In this document: positions 25,885-33,410 of the stretch, piece after piece | How the letters are laid out: each line of letters opens with the position of its first letter | Position numbering within the stretch: the first letter of the stretch is position 1 | The notes under the pieces: model-generated | The model's database searches: none | Told to the model about the DNA's origin: nothing | The model's input: the letters and a program-made list of their open reading frames with translations, nothing else | Program-made: the position numbers and the translations under genes | Source of the DNA: Nitrosopumilus piranensis | Lineage (GTDB): Archaea; Thermoproteota; Nitrososphaeria; Nitrososphaerales; Nitrosopumilaceae | Length of the DNA: 64,000 bases | NCBI RefSeq assembly: GCF_000875775.1 | Contig: NZ_CP010868.1 | Location: forward strand, 1,437,707 to 1,501,706 | Direction: 5' to 3'

Positions 25885-25956
25885 ACGGAAGCTGAGAGGG
25901 AACAGTGGCAATTCTCAGCAAAGTTATGTTAATCATAACTGCATTCCAGCTTCCGT
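25885..25956. ncRNA. Candidate structured RNA A (branched, with alternative pairing)
   Basis: ACGGAAGCTG (25885-25894) pairs perfectly with CAGCTTCCGT (25947-25956). Inside are hairpin AGTTATG/CATAACT (25922-25928 with 25934-25940, loop TTAAT) and the alternative stem GCTGAGA/TCTCAGC (25891-25897 with 25913-25919), which competes with the outer stem for GCTG. The segment is richer in G+C than its surroundings and holds no ORF. Two mutually exclusive pairings recall a switch. No Rfam class recognised; strand unknown. Confidence 0.45.
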
Positions 25957-26020
25957 CGCAATAGTTGACAACTCATCACTAAAAAAACACATGTCTTTTT
26001 GAAATTAACGTTCTCTAAAA

Positions 26021-26127
26021 ATCAGGAAGCCAACTGCATCCACCCTCTACCTAATGCTGCTGTAAGCGAGCATCAGTAACACGATGGGAATTTCATATGA
26101 CAATGGATATTGTGTCGGCTCCTTGAT
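26021..26127 (+). ncRNA. Candidate structured RNA B (three-way junction)
   Basis: Outer helix ATCAGGAAGCC (26021-26031) with GGCTCCTTGAT (26117-26127): 11 positions with one G-U and one mismatch. Inner hairpin ATGCTGCT...AGCGAGCAT (26054-26073). Second helix ACACGAT/ATTGTGT (26079-26085 with 26109-26115), whose G-U pair favours the plus strand. No ORF is present. It could be one transcript with candidate A, 64 nt upstream. Confidence 0.45.
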
Positions 26128-26269
26128 ACTATTACTCATTCATCACATAAAATATGATCAGAAAAAATCTTAAAACATGTTTAAATTTGATAGATTTTTT
26201 TAAAATTTTTAAAAAAATATTCAGGTTTCAAAAACTCATTCTTAGATAACATAAACCCCTAATCAAAAC

Positions 26270-26440
26270 ATGTCATTGTTAAAGACAACAAGATTGACCA
26301 AGCAAGGAAACCGCTTTGAAATTGAGATTCCTCCTGAATGTGTTGAAAAACTAGGATGGAGAAATGGGCTTGTTTTAGAGATAGACATTCAAGATTCTGA
26401 AGCAGTCATAAAGAAATTACAAGGGTTTGTAGGAAAATGA
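26270..26440 (+). CDS. AbrB/SpoVT-like DNA-binding protein, 56 aa
   Basis: T-R-L-T-K-Q-G-N-R-F-E-I-E-I-P-P-E-C-V-E-K-L-G-W-R-N-G-L-V-L-E-I is the canonical AbrB signature (strand, I-P-P-E cap, L-G-W turn, strand). A likely dimeric transcription regulator or antitoxin. It ends 4 nt before the convergent 26445 gene and starts just beyond the structured-RNA candidates. Confidence 0.75.
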   Translation: MSLLKTTRLTKQGNRFEIEIPPECVEKLGWRNGLVLEIDIQDSEAVIKKLQGFVGK

Positions 26441-26444
26441 AACC

Positions 26445-26819
26445 TCAATCCTCTAAAGACTCTGTATTTTCTTCTAGCAAGCCCAGAGACATGCCATGGT
26501 TTTTTCTTCTAGTATTACTTGTATTGTTAGGATTAATCTCTCTCTTCAAAATGTTTGATTGAAACGATTTGTCAATAGAAAATTGTTGAAGATAGCTGTA
26601 ATGAATTTTCAAAAAATCAACAATTTGCCTGTTTTCGTCCTTTTTTAGGCATGAATTAGTTGCAAACATGCCAAGATCTTTCAAATCAGACCTTAGTTTG
26701 GTATGTGATTTTCTGATTTCCTTTACATTGTGTGATTTTGAAAATTCTTTGATGTTTCCTTCAATTTCTAAAACATCCTTTTCTAATGCATGAATATTTT
26801 TAGTAATGCTTGAGTGCAT
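26445..26819 (-). CDS. Helical coiled-coil protein, 124 aa (paralogue of 31917)
   Basis: Residues 1-80 are helical: I-H-A-L-E-K-D-V-L-E-I-E, then K-S-H-T-K-L-R-S-D-L-K-D-L-G, then V-D-F-L-K-I-H-Y-S-Y-L-Q-Q. The same three segments occur in the 84-aa protein at 31917, so they are paralogues; the 40 extra C-terminal residues are low complexity. No known function. Confidence 0.6.
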   Translation of the reverse strand: MHSSITKNIHALEKDVLEIEGNIKEFSKSHNVKEIRKSHTKLRSDLKDLGMFATNSCLKKDENRQIVDFLKIHYSYLQQFSIDKSFQSNILKREINPNNTSNTRRKNHGMSLGLLEENTESLED

Positions 26820-26954
26820 AAATGGTTAATATGTTGGGATCAAAGATAACTCTTTTCTCATACAAATTAATCATTGTAAGTAATTTCAAATTAATTTAAA
26901 CATATTTTCATGTTTTAGATGGAGAGTTTTTTATTCCATATTAGAATGAGTTAT

Positions 26955-27053
26955 GATGGTAGTAGTCAACTGAATGAAAACGTTGGTGCGATAAAAAAGG
27001 TCAACGGACAAGGACAATGTTCTTGCGTAAGGTTTCAGTGGATTACTATCATC
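26955..27053 (+). ncRNA. Candidate structured RNA C, 13-bp closing stem
   Basis: GATGGTAGTAGTC (26955-26967) pairs along all 13 positions with GATTACTATCATC (27041-27053), including two G-U pairs that work only in the plus-strand RNA. Inside: ACTGAA/TTCAGT, CGTTG/CAACG and hairpin CAAGGA/TTCTTG (loop CAATG). A T-rich run (TTTTCT) follows. No ORF. The wobble-conserving long stem is the best RNA evidence in the window. Class unknown. Confidence 0.5.
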
Positions 27054-27057
27054 TTTT

Positions 27058-27768
27058 CTAATATGTCAAATGATACTTTAGTTCATTGATTTTATTTTTG
27101 AGAACAGTTGCAATTATCCTATACATCTCTATTGTATCTGAATCAAGATAGATGTCTTTGAGAAATTTCCATTGGGATTCAATTACAATTTTTGAATTTG
27201 TTTTAACATCTTTTTCTTGTGGGGTGTATCTAGAGATAACAATTGTTCGCTCTTTGAGTAGGCATTTTATCATCAATGCTCGTAATCTTTGTTCTTGGTA
27301 TAATGCATCTGCAACATTATCTCTGACTAGCCCAGGAGGTAATGTTGTGAGTTTTTGATATCCACTCCACACAAAATCTTCAACTTTTGAATTGAATAAT
27401 CCTTTCTTTATTGTGGTAATAGTTCCAAAGTCTAAAGGCCCTAATTGTATTGAGGGCGGAAGTGACAAAAAGAATCGTAGTTTCCTCCAAGAATGTTTGT
27501 GAACACCCATCCCAACATGGCTTCCCATCACAAAGTCACATTTTGCATATTCTTGTTTTTTTAGGATTTCAATAAAATCAATTGGAGAGTTTTCTAGTTT
27601 TAATGTCCCTACATGTCCAATTCCATCAGTAGTTCCAAGAAAAACAGCATCAACGTTATCTGCTTCAAAATCTAGTCTTTGTTCTGAAACCCTAGAATCA
27701 ATTCCATGTTTTTTGAGATGTGCTTGCAGTTTTTCTAACTCTGGTTCAACATGTAATAACATGGACAT
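27058..27768 (-). CDS. Conserved hypothetical protein, 236 aa
   Basis: Soluble alpha/beta protein. Visible patterns include V-F-L-G-T-T-D-G-I-G-H-V-G-T-L, F-V-M-G-S-H-V-G-M-G-V-H-K-H-S-W and a basic helical C-terminus (M-Y-R-I-I-A-T-V-L-K-N-K). The glycine/histidine-rich loop might bind a nucleotide or metal, but no family is recognised. Divergent from the Lrp-type regulator at 27874. Confidence 0.6.
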   Translation of the reverse strand: MSMLLHVEPELEKLQAHLKKHGIDSRVSEQRLDFEADNVDAVFLGTTDGIGHVGTLKLENSPIDFIEILKKQEYAKCDFVMGSHVGMGVHKHSWRKLRFFLSLPPSIQLGPLDFGTITTIKKGLFNSKVEDFVWSGYQKLTTLPPGLVRDNVADALYQEQRLRALMIKCLLKERTIVISRYTPQEKDVKTNSKIVIESQWKFLKDIYLDSDTIEMYRIIATVLKNKINELKYHLTY

Positions 27769-27873
27769 TAGATTATGTTAGAATTTGATGATTATAAGAT
27801 ATATTAATTAGAAACCTTAAATCCATAAGGAAAAATCTTCTATTCTTAAATATTTGTTAAGAGAATAACATGT

Positions 27874-28317
27874 ATGAAAATGGATGAAAAAGACACTCAG
27901 ATACTAAAACTGCTTTTAGCAGATTCTAGGCAATCTGCAAGAAAGTTGTCACTTAGAATGGGACTATCTACAGTAACTATGATATCAAGAATCAAGAGGC
28001 TTGAAGAACAAAAAGTGATTCAGGGATATTCTGTTCGTCTTGATCATGAACTACTTGGATATGAGTTGACAGCAGTAATTGAGATTACAACAAATCAAGG
28101 AAAGATGTTAGAGATTGAAGACCATATTGCACAACAAGAAAATGTTATTGCAGTTTATGACATTACAGGCAATGCAGACATACTAGTTATTGCAAAATTC
28201 AAAGACAGAAAATCTTTGAGCATCTTTGTCAAGAAACTCTCTACAATTCCAAATGTAGAAAATACTGTAACCCATATTGTACTAAATACTATTAAAGAAG
28301 ATGAACGTTTCATATAG
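27874..28317 (+). CDS. Lrp/AsnC family transcriptional regulator
   Basis: 147 residues. Residues 5-55 form the winged helix-turn-helix (I-L-K-L-L-L-A-D-S-R-Q-S-A-R-K-L-S...T-V-T-M-I-S-R-I-K-R-L-E). Residues 65-147 are the RAM/effector domain (G-Y-E-L-T-A-V-I-E-I...V-Y-D-I-T-G-N-A-D-I-L-V). Full length. The start could also be M-D-E-K two codons later. Such regulators respond to amino acids or other small ligands. Stand-alone effector-domain proteins at 29051, 30669 and 30914 may hetero-oligomerise with it. Confidence 0.9.
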   Translation: MKMDEKDTQILKLLLADSRQSARKLSLRMGLSTVTMISRIKRLEEQKVIQGYSVRLDHELLGYELTAVIEITTNQGKMLEIEDHIAQQENVIAVYDITGNADILVIAKFKDRKSLSIFVKKLSTIPNVENTVTHIVLNTIKEDERFI

Positions 28318-28327
28318 AATTCTTCAG

Positions 28328-28630
28328 TCATTGTCTTGCAATCCTCTCTTTGCTGAGGATTTCACCAGAATTCTTGTTAATTTCAATTCCTATCTCTTGA
28401 TATCCTATTCTTACAATTACTGAAGTTATCTTTGGATTATCAATAGATGTGATTGATTCTAATTCAAAATTATAGTGCCCGTCTCTTTCTAATTCATCAT
28501 GAACTATTTTCAATGTCTTTTCATCATTTATTGTTGTTTTTTGTTTAGAGAATTTTATTGACAACACAATCAAAATTAGAATTATTAATAATCCAAATCC
28601 TATTTCAAACCAAAACAAACTCATTTTCAC
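28328..28630 (-). CDS. Single-TM protein with PepSY-like domain, 100 aa
   Basis: N-terminal membrane anchor (about 4-26) followed by a small alpha/beta domain (H-D-E-L-E-R-D-G-H-Y-N-F...V-I-V-R-I-G-Y-Q-E-I-G-I-E-I-N-K-N-S-G-E-I-L) resembling PepSY, a module often linked to peptidase control or surface interaction. Convergent with the Lrp gene. Confidence 0.55.
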   Translation of the reverse strand: MKMSLFWFEIGFGLLIILILIVLSIKFSKQKTTINDEKTLKIVHDELERDGHYNFELESITSIDNPKITSVIVRIGYQEIGIEINKNSGEILSKERIARQ

Positions 28631-28719
28631 TTTAGGATTGATTTAATAGAATTTATTGGTCATTGTGCCAATACAAAAAATTTGTTTACAAAAAATATTA
28701 TTTTTTAAAATATTGAATA

Positions 28720-28806
28720 GCAGTAATCTTACAAAATCAGGCTTTCTCTGAGTACAGCCCATTGATCAGTTTAACTTTTCAATGTTGTTCATTGTTTGAC
28801 TACTGC
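28720..28806. ncRNA. Weak candidate structured RNA D
   Basis: GCAGTA (28720-28725) pairs with TACTGC (28801-28806). Inside lie hairpins GGCT/AGCC (about 28740-28759) and CAATG/CATTG (28780-28794). An alternative outer pairing with AAAGTTACT just downstream is possible. Short stems, so tentative. Confidence 0.22.
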
Positions 28807-28891
28807 AAAGTTACTACCATATATTGGAATAAAAGTACGATTGTTTGAATTCTTAAAACTTGTTTAAAATATGATGATTTTTTAAAATGGT

Positions 28892-29041
28892 TTATCCGCC
28901 TGTTGCTGCATCAAATAATGCACATTCACATTCATCTCTTTTATCACAATAAGGACATCTACAATGACAATGCGGAAGAGGATTATGACACAAGTGACAA
29001 TCGGTAAATTCATCAATTTGTAAAGATGTTTTTTGTGACAT
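28892..29041 (-). CDS. Cys/His-rich microprotein, 49 aa
   Basis: The centre D-C-H-L-C-H-N-P-L-P-H-C-H-C-R-C-P-Y-C has seven cysteines and several histidines between residues 15 and 40, enough for two zinc sites. Located 9 nt after the 29051 gene in the same direction, so possibly co-transcribed with the RAM-domain protein. Function unknown. Confidence 0.6.
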   Translation of the reverse strand: MSQKTSLQIDEFTDCHLCHNPLPHCHCRCPYCDKRDECECALFDAATGG

Positions 29042-29050
29042 TTTTTCCAC

Positions 29051-29290
29051 CTAACTTTGTCCTACTACACCAGTTAATGTCAAAGTAGCTCGGATGTATG
29101 GCAGTTTACGAATCTTCCAGGTAATCTCTTCACGTAACTTGTCAGTAGAATCAGCAATGACTTCTGCAATAATATCATATGCCCCAAATGTTCCATGAGC
29201 TTCTTTTACAGATGATAGACTTCTCAGAGCCTCTAGAATCTCTTTTTCTGATCCTAAACTACAATTAATTAGCACATATGCCTTTTTCAT
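29051..29290 (-). CDS. Stand-alone Lrp effector (RAM) domain protein
   Basis: 79 residues covering only the RAM domain: A-Y-V-L-I-N-C-S-L-G-S-E-K-E-I...H-G-T-F-G-A-Y-D-I-I-A-E-V...I-R-A-T-L-T-L. No HTH. Such demi-Lrp proteins bind small ligands and can modulate full Lrp regulators. Closely similar to 30669. Confidence 0.85.
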   Translation of the reverse strand: MKKAYVLINCSLGSEKEILEALRSLSSVKEAHGTFGAYDIIAEVIADSTDKLREEITWKIRKLPYIRATLTLTGVVGQS

Positions 29291-29427
29291 GAGGTATTTT
29301 TAGTTAAATTATATTTTAAGCATTAGTTCAAAATATTATAAATTTAAAACTATTAATCCAGTTTTTTTAAAAAGATTTAAACTTTATAGATATATTCCTT
29401 TATATTCATTTATTGTTAAATTAACTC

Positions 29428-29580
29428 ATGTCATGGGTAGTACAATGTCCAAAACACGGAGCAGTGATAGAAGAATACCATTTTCAAGCCTTACGAGAAC
29501 TAGAATTACACAGTAAGGAAAAGTGTGATTTTAAGCATGACTTGTCTCTCCTCTTTGAGCTAAAAGAACAATCAGCCTAG
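29428..29580 (+). CDS. Small hypothetical protein, 50 aa
   Basis: ATG 29428 opens M-S-W-V-V-Q-C-P-K-H-G-A-V followed by a charged helix and a second Cys/His pair (E-K-C-D-F-K-H). The C-x-x-H...C-x-x-x-H arrangement suggests a single zinc knuckle. Ends 4 nt before the convergent 29584 gene. Confidence 0.5.
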   Translation: MSWVVQCPKHGAVIEEYHFQALRELELHSKEKCDFKHDLSLLFELKEQSA

Positions 29581-29583
29581 AAA

Positions 29584-29934
29584 TCATTCTATTAGTTGAC
29601 GAATTTTTTCAATAATGACGTTGTGTTCTGCTGTTGTTTCCATTCCAATTACAAGTACAGCATAATTTTTTAGAGGAAAAGTAATTCTTTTGACTTCTTC
29701 ATACTCAGTAAGAGAATATTTTCCTGTACCTAAAAATGGATACATCAATTCACGTGTTTTCCAACGTAGTAAAGTATTGTGAATGGATTTTGTTAATTCA
29801 TCTGGAGGCAATAGTGATGAAATCCCATCATGCATTCCTCCTGCTAACAACTCACCATTATTATGATAAACATAAACAGATCTTATCTGCGGTTCTAGTC
29901 CCAGAATTAATGAACAGAGTTTTTTAGGATTCAT
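29584..29934 (-). CDS. Small roadblock/longin-like sensory protein (paralogue of 25335)
   Basis: 116 residues with the pattern I-R-S-V-Y-V-Y-H-N-N-G-E-L-L-A-G-G...G-K-Y-S-L-T-E-Y-E-E-V-K-R-I-T-F-P-L-K-N-Y-A-V-L-V-I-G, parallel to the protein at 25335. Probably the same uncharacterised thaumarchaeal family. No catalytic residues seen. Confidence 0.65.
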   Translation of the reverse strand: MNPKKLCSLILGLEPQIRSVYVYHNNGELLAGGMHDGISSLLPPDELTKSIHNTLLRWKTRELMYPFLGTGKYSLTEYEEVKRITFPLKNYAVLVIGMETTAEHNVIIEKIRQLIE

Positions 29935-29937
29935 GAC

Positions 29938-30042
29938 TTATGGAAAATTTGCTCTACCAATACGCCATTTTTCTAACCGCTTCCAATCTTCATCATCATT
30001 TTGTTTATCGGATGACTTTATCTTGTGTTCAGTCTTCTCCAT
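29938..30042 (-). CDS. Microprotein, 34 aa, upstream of the roadblock-like gene
   Basis: ATG 30042; a charged peptide (D-E-D-W-K-R-L-E-K-W-R-I-G-R) ending 3 nt before the ATG of the next gene. The tight spacing supports translation as a leader or small partner; conservation is unknown. Confidence 0.35.
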   Translation of the reverse strand: MEKTEHKIKSSDKQNDDEDWKRLEKWRIGRANFP

Positions 30043-30146
30043 GAATTCATTATAACATATCTAAAACAAAAATAATGTGGAGAAAAACCTATACAGATAT
30101 TCATTTTTTATTAATTTTTAAAATAGAAAATGAATTTTTGTTTATG

Positions 30147-30245
30147 TTATTTTATAAACAAAACTAATGCCGATACTGCAGCCAGTATTCCAATAAAAAT
30201 TAGAACATTTCGCAGAGAACTGGTATGTACCAAATGACTCATCAT
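30147..30245 (-). CDS. Single-TM microprotein, 32 aa
   Basis: Twelve hydrophilic residues and then one membrane helix (V-L-I-F-I-G-I-L-A-A-V-S-A-L-V-L-F) with a short tail. Two possible starts, ATG 30245 or 30242. Resembles other tiny membrane proteins in this genome zone. Confidence 0.4.
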   Translation of the reverse strand: MMSHLVHTSSLRNVLIFIGILAAVSALVLFIK

Positions 30246-30383
30246 AACATATTTTGGGTTTTCTAAAAGATAAATTTAATCTTTGGAAACTTTAAATTTT
30301 TTTAATTAATGTTAGATTTTCAAATAAATTTTCATTTCCCCAATATACTACTTTATTGATAATAAAATCACATAGTAGTCAGA

Positions 30384-30542
30384 TTGAACATCTATGATAC
30401 AAAATCAATAACATGCAAGGATTGTGGCAAAGTTATTGGAGAAGTAGATTATGATGCAGAGATTATCCTTCCAAGGTGCGGTCAATGCTCAAATCCCATA
30501 CCAGATGTAAAAGACAAGATGCCATACCTGATTTATCACTAG
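30384..30542 (+). CDS. Zinc-ribbon microprotein, 52 aa
   Basis: TTG start. C-x-x-C (C-K-D-C-G-K-V-I-G-E-V-D-Y-D-A-E-I-I-L-P) and C-x-x-C (R-C-G-Q-C) match the N-terminal zinc ribbon of the universal stress protein at 56611 (same G-K-x-I-G-E-x-D pattern). So the module occurs both free and fused. Confidence 0.65.
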   Translation: MNIYDTKSITCKDCGKVIGEVDYDAEIILPRCGQCSNPIPDVKDKMPYLIYH

Positions 30543-30668
30543 GCTCAAAACTTCTATTAAATTTAATGAAAAAATTATTTAAAATCATTTAGAAAATTTT
30601 TAAAATATTAAACAATTTTTAATGCAATGTAGAGTTTTGCTTAAATATTTTTTTCACATATTTTCCTC

Positions 30669-30908
30669 ATGGACACTGCCTTTGTATTAGTTAACTGCGA
30701 CCTTGGGGCAGAAGAAGAAGTGCTTGTAGAACTAAAACATATTGATTCTGTAAAGGAAGTATGTGGAACATTTGGAGCATACGATGTTATTGCAAAAATT
30801 GAAGATTCAGATAGAGACAAAGTCAGAGATACAATTACTTGGAATATTAGGAAAATTCCACACGTACGCTCTACATTGACACTAGTTGGGATACCAGGAC
30901 AGTCCTAG
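30669..30908 (+). CDS. Stand-alone Lrp effector (RAM) domain protein
   Basis: 79 residues, RAM domain only, with C-G-T-F-G-A-Y-D-V-I-A-K-I and the same P-G-Q-S ending type as the paralogue at 29051. Separated by 5 nt from the tandem-RAM gene at 30914, so they form an operon. Confidence 0.85.
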   Translation: MDTAFVLVNCDLGAEEEVLVELKHIDSVKEVCGTFGAYDVIAKIEDSDRDKVRDTITWNIRKIPHVRSTLTLVGIPGQS

Positions 30909-30913
30909 AAAAA

Positions 30914-31444
30914 ATGGCCAAAGCTTATGTTTTAATTATTAATGAATCAGGAAAAGAAGGTTCAGTAATTTCTCATCTACGTAACATACAAAGTGTTTCT
31001 AATGCATATGGTACATTTGGAAGTTATGATATTTTAGCAAAGCTAGAATCATCAGATGAGAAAAACATTCAACAAGACATTTCAAATGGAATAAGAAAAA
31101 TACCAAACATAAGATCCACACTCACACTACTAGTTGACAAAAGATCAGGAATTTCTAAAACAAGTGATACAGAGCAAAAAGTACTAGATGAGCATATGGC
31201 TCAAGCCTACATTACAATTCATTGTTTAAAATCAGAAGAAGAAAATATTATCAGTAAATTAAATGCAGTTGCCGAAGTAGTAGAGGCACACACACTAGTA
31301 GGAAACTATGAAATCATTAGCAAAGTTGTAGCACCAACTTATAATGAAATATCAGAAATCATAAGCAAAAAGATTAGAAAGATTCCTGGAATAAAATCTA
31401 CAATAACAATTAATCTAATAAACAATCAGGGATTTGATAAATAA
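30914..31444 (+). CDS. Tandem double Lrp effector (RAM) domain protein
   Basis: 176 residues with two RAM domains: residues 3-75 (Y-G-T-F-G-S-Y-D-I-L-A-K-L) and about 95-170 (T-L-V-G-N-Y-E-I-I-S-K-V). The linker contains a methionine that could start a shorter product. No DNA-binding domain. Probably a ligand sensor working with Lrp-type regulators; a fused dimer is unusual. Confidence 0.8.
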   Translation: MAKAYVLIINESGKEGSVISHLRNIQSVSNAYGTFGSYDILAKLESSDEKNIQQDISNGIRKIPNIRSTLTLLVDKRSGISKTSDTEQKVLDEHMAQAYITIHCLKSEEENIISKLNAVAEVVEAHTLVGNYEIISKVVAPTYNEISEIISKKIRKIPGIKSTITINLINNQGFDK

Positions 31445-31670
31445 TTTTTATGTAAATGCCAGCACTTCGCCTTTAGCACATTTTTCTTTAAAATCTTCTT
31501 TGTCTTTTTCTTGGTCTTTCATGTTTTTGGACATGCCTTAAGTATCACAATTATATCATTTATTGTAGCTAGTGAAAATTCTATAAAACTGTCTAAAAAT
31601 GATCAAAAAATTAAACATCTTTTCAAGTTTAGAAATTTTTCTTCTAATATCAGGGATATGATTATGAATT

Positions 31671-31781
31671 ATGGACGAGATTCTAAAATGTGAATGTCCA
31701 CCAGGCTCAAAGACCTATGAAAATGATGATGGAATGCAGATTTGTGTTTCATGTGAAGGCTGGGTTGAAGCACAATCCTAG
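31671..31781 (+). CDS. Zinc-knuckle microprotein, 36 aa
   Basis: C-E-C-P...I-C-V-S-C: a C-x-C and a C-x-x-C in 36 residues; ends E-A-Q-S. A small metal-binding peptide of the type scattered through this region. Confidence 0.5.
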   Translation: MDEILKCECPPGSKTYENDDGMQICVSCEGWVEAQS

Positions 31782-31916
31782 TCTTTGATTTTTTGTTTAG
31801 AAAATCTGTTAAAAAACAATCAAGTATGAAAATATGTTAAGTATTTTTTAGTAATTTTTACAAGTATTAAGAAATCAATGAACTAGAGTTATTTTGCATA
31901 TTGTTACTCATAAAAT

Positions 31917-32171
31917 ATGCAAACTGATGTCCGTCATGATATCAGGAAGTTAGAAAACGAGATCGTACAGATAGAAAACAAAATAGTTGAATTTATGAAT
32001 TTTAGACATCAAGCAGAAATCAAAAAATCATTACACAAGTTAGAATCAGATTTGAAATATCTGAGCATTCTTGCAAATGGTGCACCTATTGATAAAAGAG
32101 AGGACAGAAAAGTAATGGATTTTTTGAGAGTTCATTATGACTATTTGCAAAAACTATCGGTGCCAGTGTAA
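31917..32171 (+). CDS. Helical coiled-coil protein, 84 aa (paralogue of 26445)
   Basis: D-I-R-K-L-E-N-E-I-V-Q-I-E-N-K, then K-K-S-L-H-K-L-E-S-D-L-K, then V-M-D-F-L-R-V-H-Y-D-Y-L-Q-K align segment by segment with the 26445 product. Unknown family. Confidence 0.6.
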   Translation: MQTDVRHDIRKLENEIVQIENKIVEFMNFRHQAEIKKSLHKLESDLKYLSILANGAPIDKREDRKVMDFLRVHYDYLQKLSVPV

Positions 32172-32183
32172 TAGTGAAAATCC

Positions 32184-32357
32184 ATGTTTGAGTTAAAATG
32201 TAATGATTATGGGTTTGAATGCAATTATGAGATTAAAGGAGACAAAGAATCAGTTACAGAACAATTCAAGGCACATGTCTATGAAGAACATGGAATAGAT
32301 TACACAAAAGAGGCAGTTACACAGTTCATACGACGAAAATATCCTGAATGTAAATAA
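32184..32357 (+). CDS. DUF1059-type small metal-binding protein, 57 aa
   Basis: C-N-D-Y-G-F-E-C-N-Y-E-I-K-G...H-V-Y-E-E-H-G-I is the DUF1059 signature (C-x5-6-C...H-x3-4-H), a C2H2-like small protein family. Only 12 nt after the preceding gene, so probably co-transcribed. Confidence 0.75.
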   Translation: MFELKCNDYGFECNYEIKGDKESVTEQFKAHVYEEHGIDYTKEAVTQFIRRKYPECK

Positions 32358-32370
32358 AAATACAGATTAT

Positions 32371-32490
32371 TCAAATACGAATTTTGAATTTTTGTCCCAT
32401 ACTGCAAACACTTGCCTTACATACAGAACATATGCTTTCTATATCCAGTCTTTTGCAACCACACATACACATACATTCTTGAAATTCCAT
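32371..32490 (-). CDS. Cys-rich microprotein, 39 aa
   Basis: Contains C-M-C-M-C-G-C-K and C-S-V-C-K-A-S-V-C: seven cysteines in 39 residues. A metallothionein- or zinc-ribbon-like peptide. Confidence 0.5.
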   Translation of the reverse strand: MEFQECMCMCGCKRLDIESICSVCKASVCSMGQKFKIRI

Positions 32491-32501
32491 TTGGTTTTCC
32501 C

Positions 32502-32612
32502 TCAATCAAGTTCCTCGGGATGTCCTTTTCCACGTAGTGAAAACAAGACTATTGCAAGGGTAATTGCTACTCCTGCAGCAGCTCCATATGCTGCCATTCC
32601 AGCTTCAGCCAT
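32502..32612 (-). CDS. Single-TM microprotein, 36 aa
   Basis: M-A-E-A-G-M-A-A-Y-G followed by a membrane helix (A-A-G-V-A-I-T-L-A-I-V-L-F) and a short charged tail G-K-G-H-P-E-E. It precedes the Cys-rich peptide gene at 32371 on the same strand by 11 nt. Confidence 0.45.
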   Translation of the reverse strand: MAEAGMAAYGAAAGVAITLAIVLFSLRGKGHPEELD

Positions 32613-32734
32613 AATCAATCTAGTAAGAAATTAACAATAAACATAATGGTGTCAAAACAAAAAATTTGTTTGATTCTGCAAGAAAAATCTAATAAGTTTT
32701 AACTATCACTAGTTGTTTTTCAAAATTCCAAAAA

Positions 32735-32839
32735 TTAAGTTTCAGTGTCGTCATAACCACTTTCCCTGCCACAATGACTACAAGTCCTTTGGTTTTGGAA
32801 TAATTCTTTTCCACAATTTCGACAAGATTGAGGTTTCAC
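32735..32839 (-). CDS. Zinc-ribbon microprotein, 34 aa
   Basis: GTG start; S-C-R-N-C-G-K-E-L-F...T-C-S-H-C-G-R-E is a complete minimal C-x-x-C...C-x-x-C ribbon. No other domain. Confidence 0.5.
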   Translation of the reverse strand: MKPQSCRNCGKELFQNQRTCSHCGRESGYDDTET

Positions 32840-32920
32840 AAAATAATTAGTACTTTATTTGATTTAAACAATAATTTCATCATAGGTTCAATTTGTAAGA
32901 AGCTTGAACCGTTATCAGAT

Positions 32921-33373
32921 TTAATCTAGATTCAATGTAAACGAAAATGCAGATTGTTCAAAACCCAAATGTTTGTAAAATTGATGAGATTCTGTTCGTT
33001 GATTTCCAGATTCTAGTCTAATTCTATGACATTTTTTTTCTTTTGCAAAGTCAATACAAGAGTTGATTAGTTTTTTACCGATTCCCTGATTACGATATTT
33101 TTCAATAACCACCAACTCTGGAATATACATCTCCAAGGTATCACGATTTAGTCTTGATAAAAACATCAAACTTACCATACCAACTATTTTTGTATCATCA
33201 AGAATTGTAACACGGATTTGTTTGTCTGAATCTATGATGTATTTTTTTACTAATTTTCTAAATGAATCTATATCAGAGTCTTTTTGTGGTTTTGGACGTC
33301 CTAAATCATATAACAACCCAAGAATTATTGGAATGTCTTTATCAGATGCATCTCTGATTGTCACATTGTCCAT
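32921..33373 (-). CDS. GNAT-family N-acetyltransferase
   Basis: 150 residues with the GNAT core: I-R-D-A-S-D-K-D at the start, motif A L-V-V-I-E-K-Y-R-N-Q-G-I-G-K-K-L-I (acetyl-CoA pyrophosphate loop), and motif B near S-H-Q-F-Y-K-H-L-G-F. Acetyl acceptor unknown. A complete, typical-length protein. Confidence 0.9.
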   Translation of the reverse strand: MDNVTIRDASDKDIPIILGLLYDLGRPKPQKDSDIDSFRKLVKKYIIDSDKQIRVTILDDTKIVGMVSLMFLSRLNRDTLEMYIPELVVIEKYRNQGIGKKLINSCIDFAKEKKCHRIRLESGNQRTESHQFYKHLGFEQSAFSFTLNLD

Positions 33374-33410
33374 GATTAGACAAGATCATTATATCATAAG
33401 AATTGAGCCC

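Noticed and set aside
25885-26127. RNase P RNA or SRP RNA
   Set aside because: The universal RNase P motifs (GAGGAAAGUCC, ACAGAAA) and the SRP helix 8 motif are not visible.
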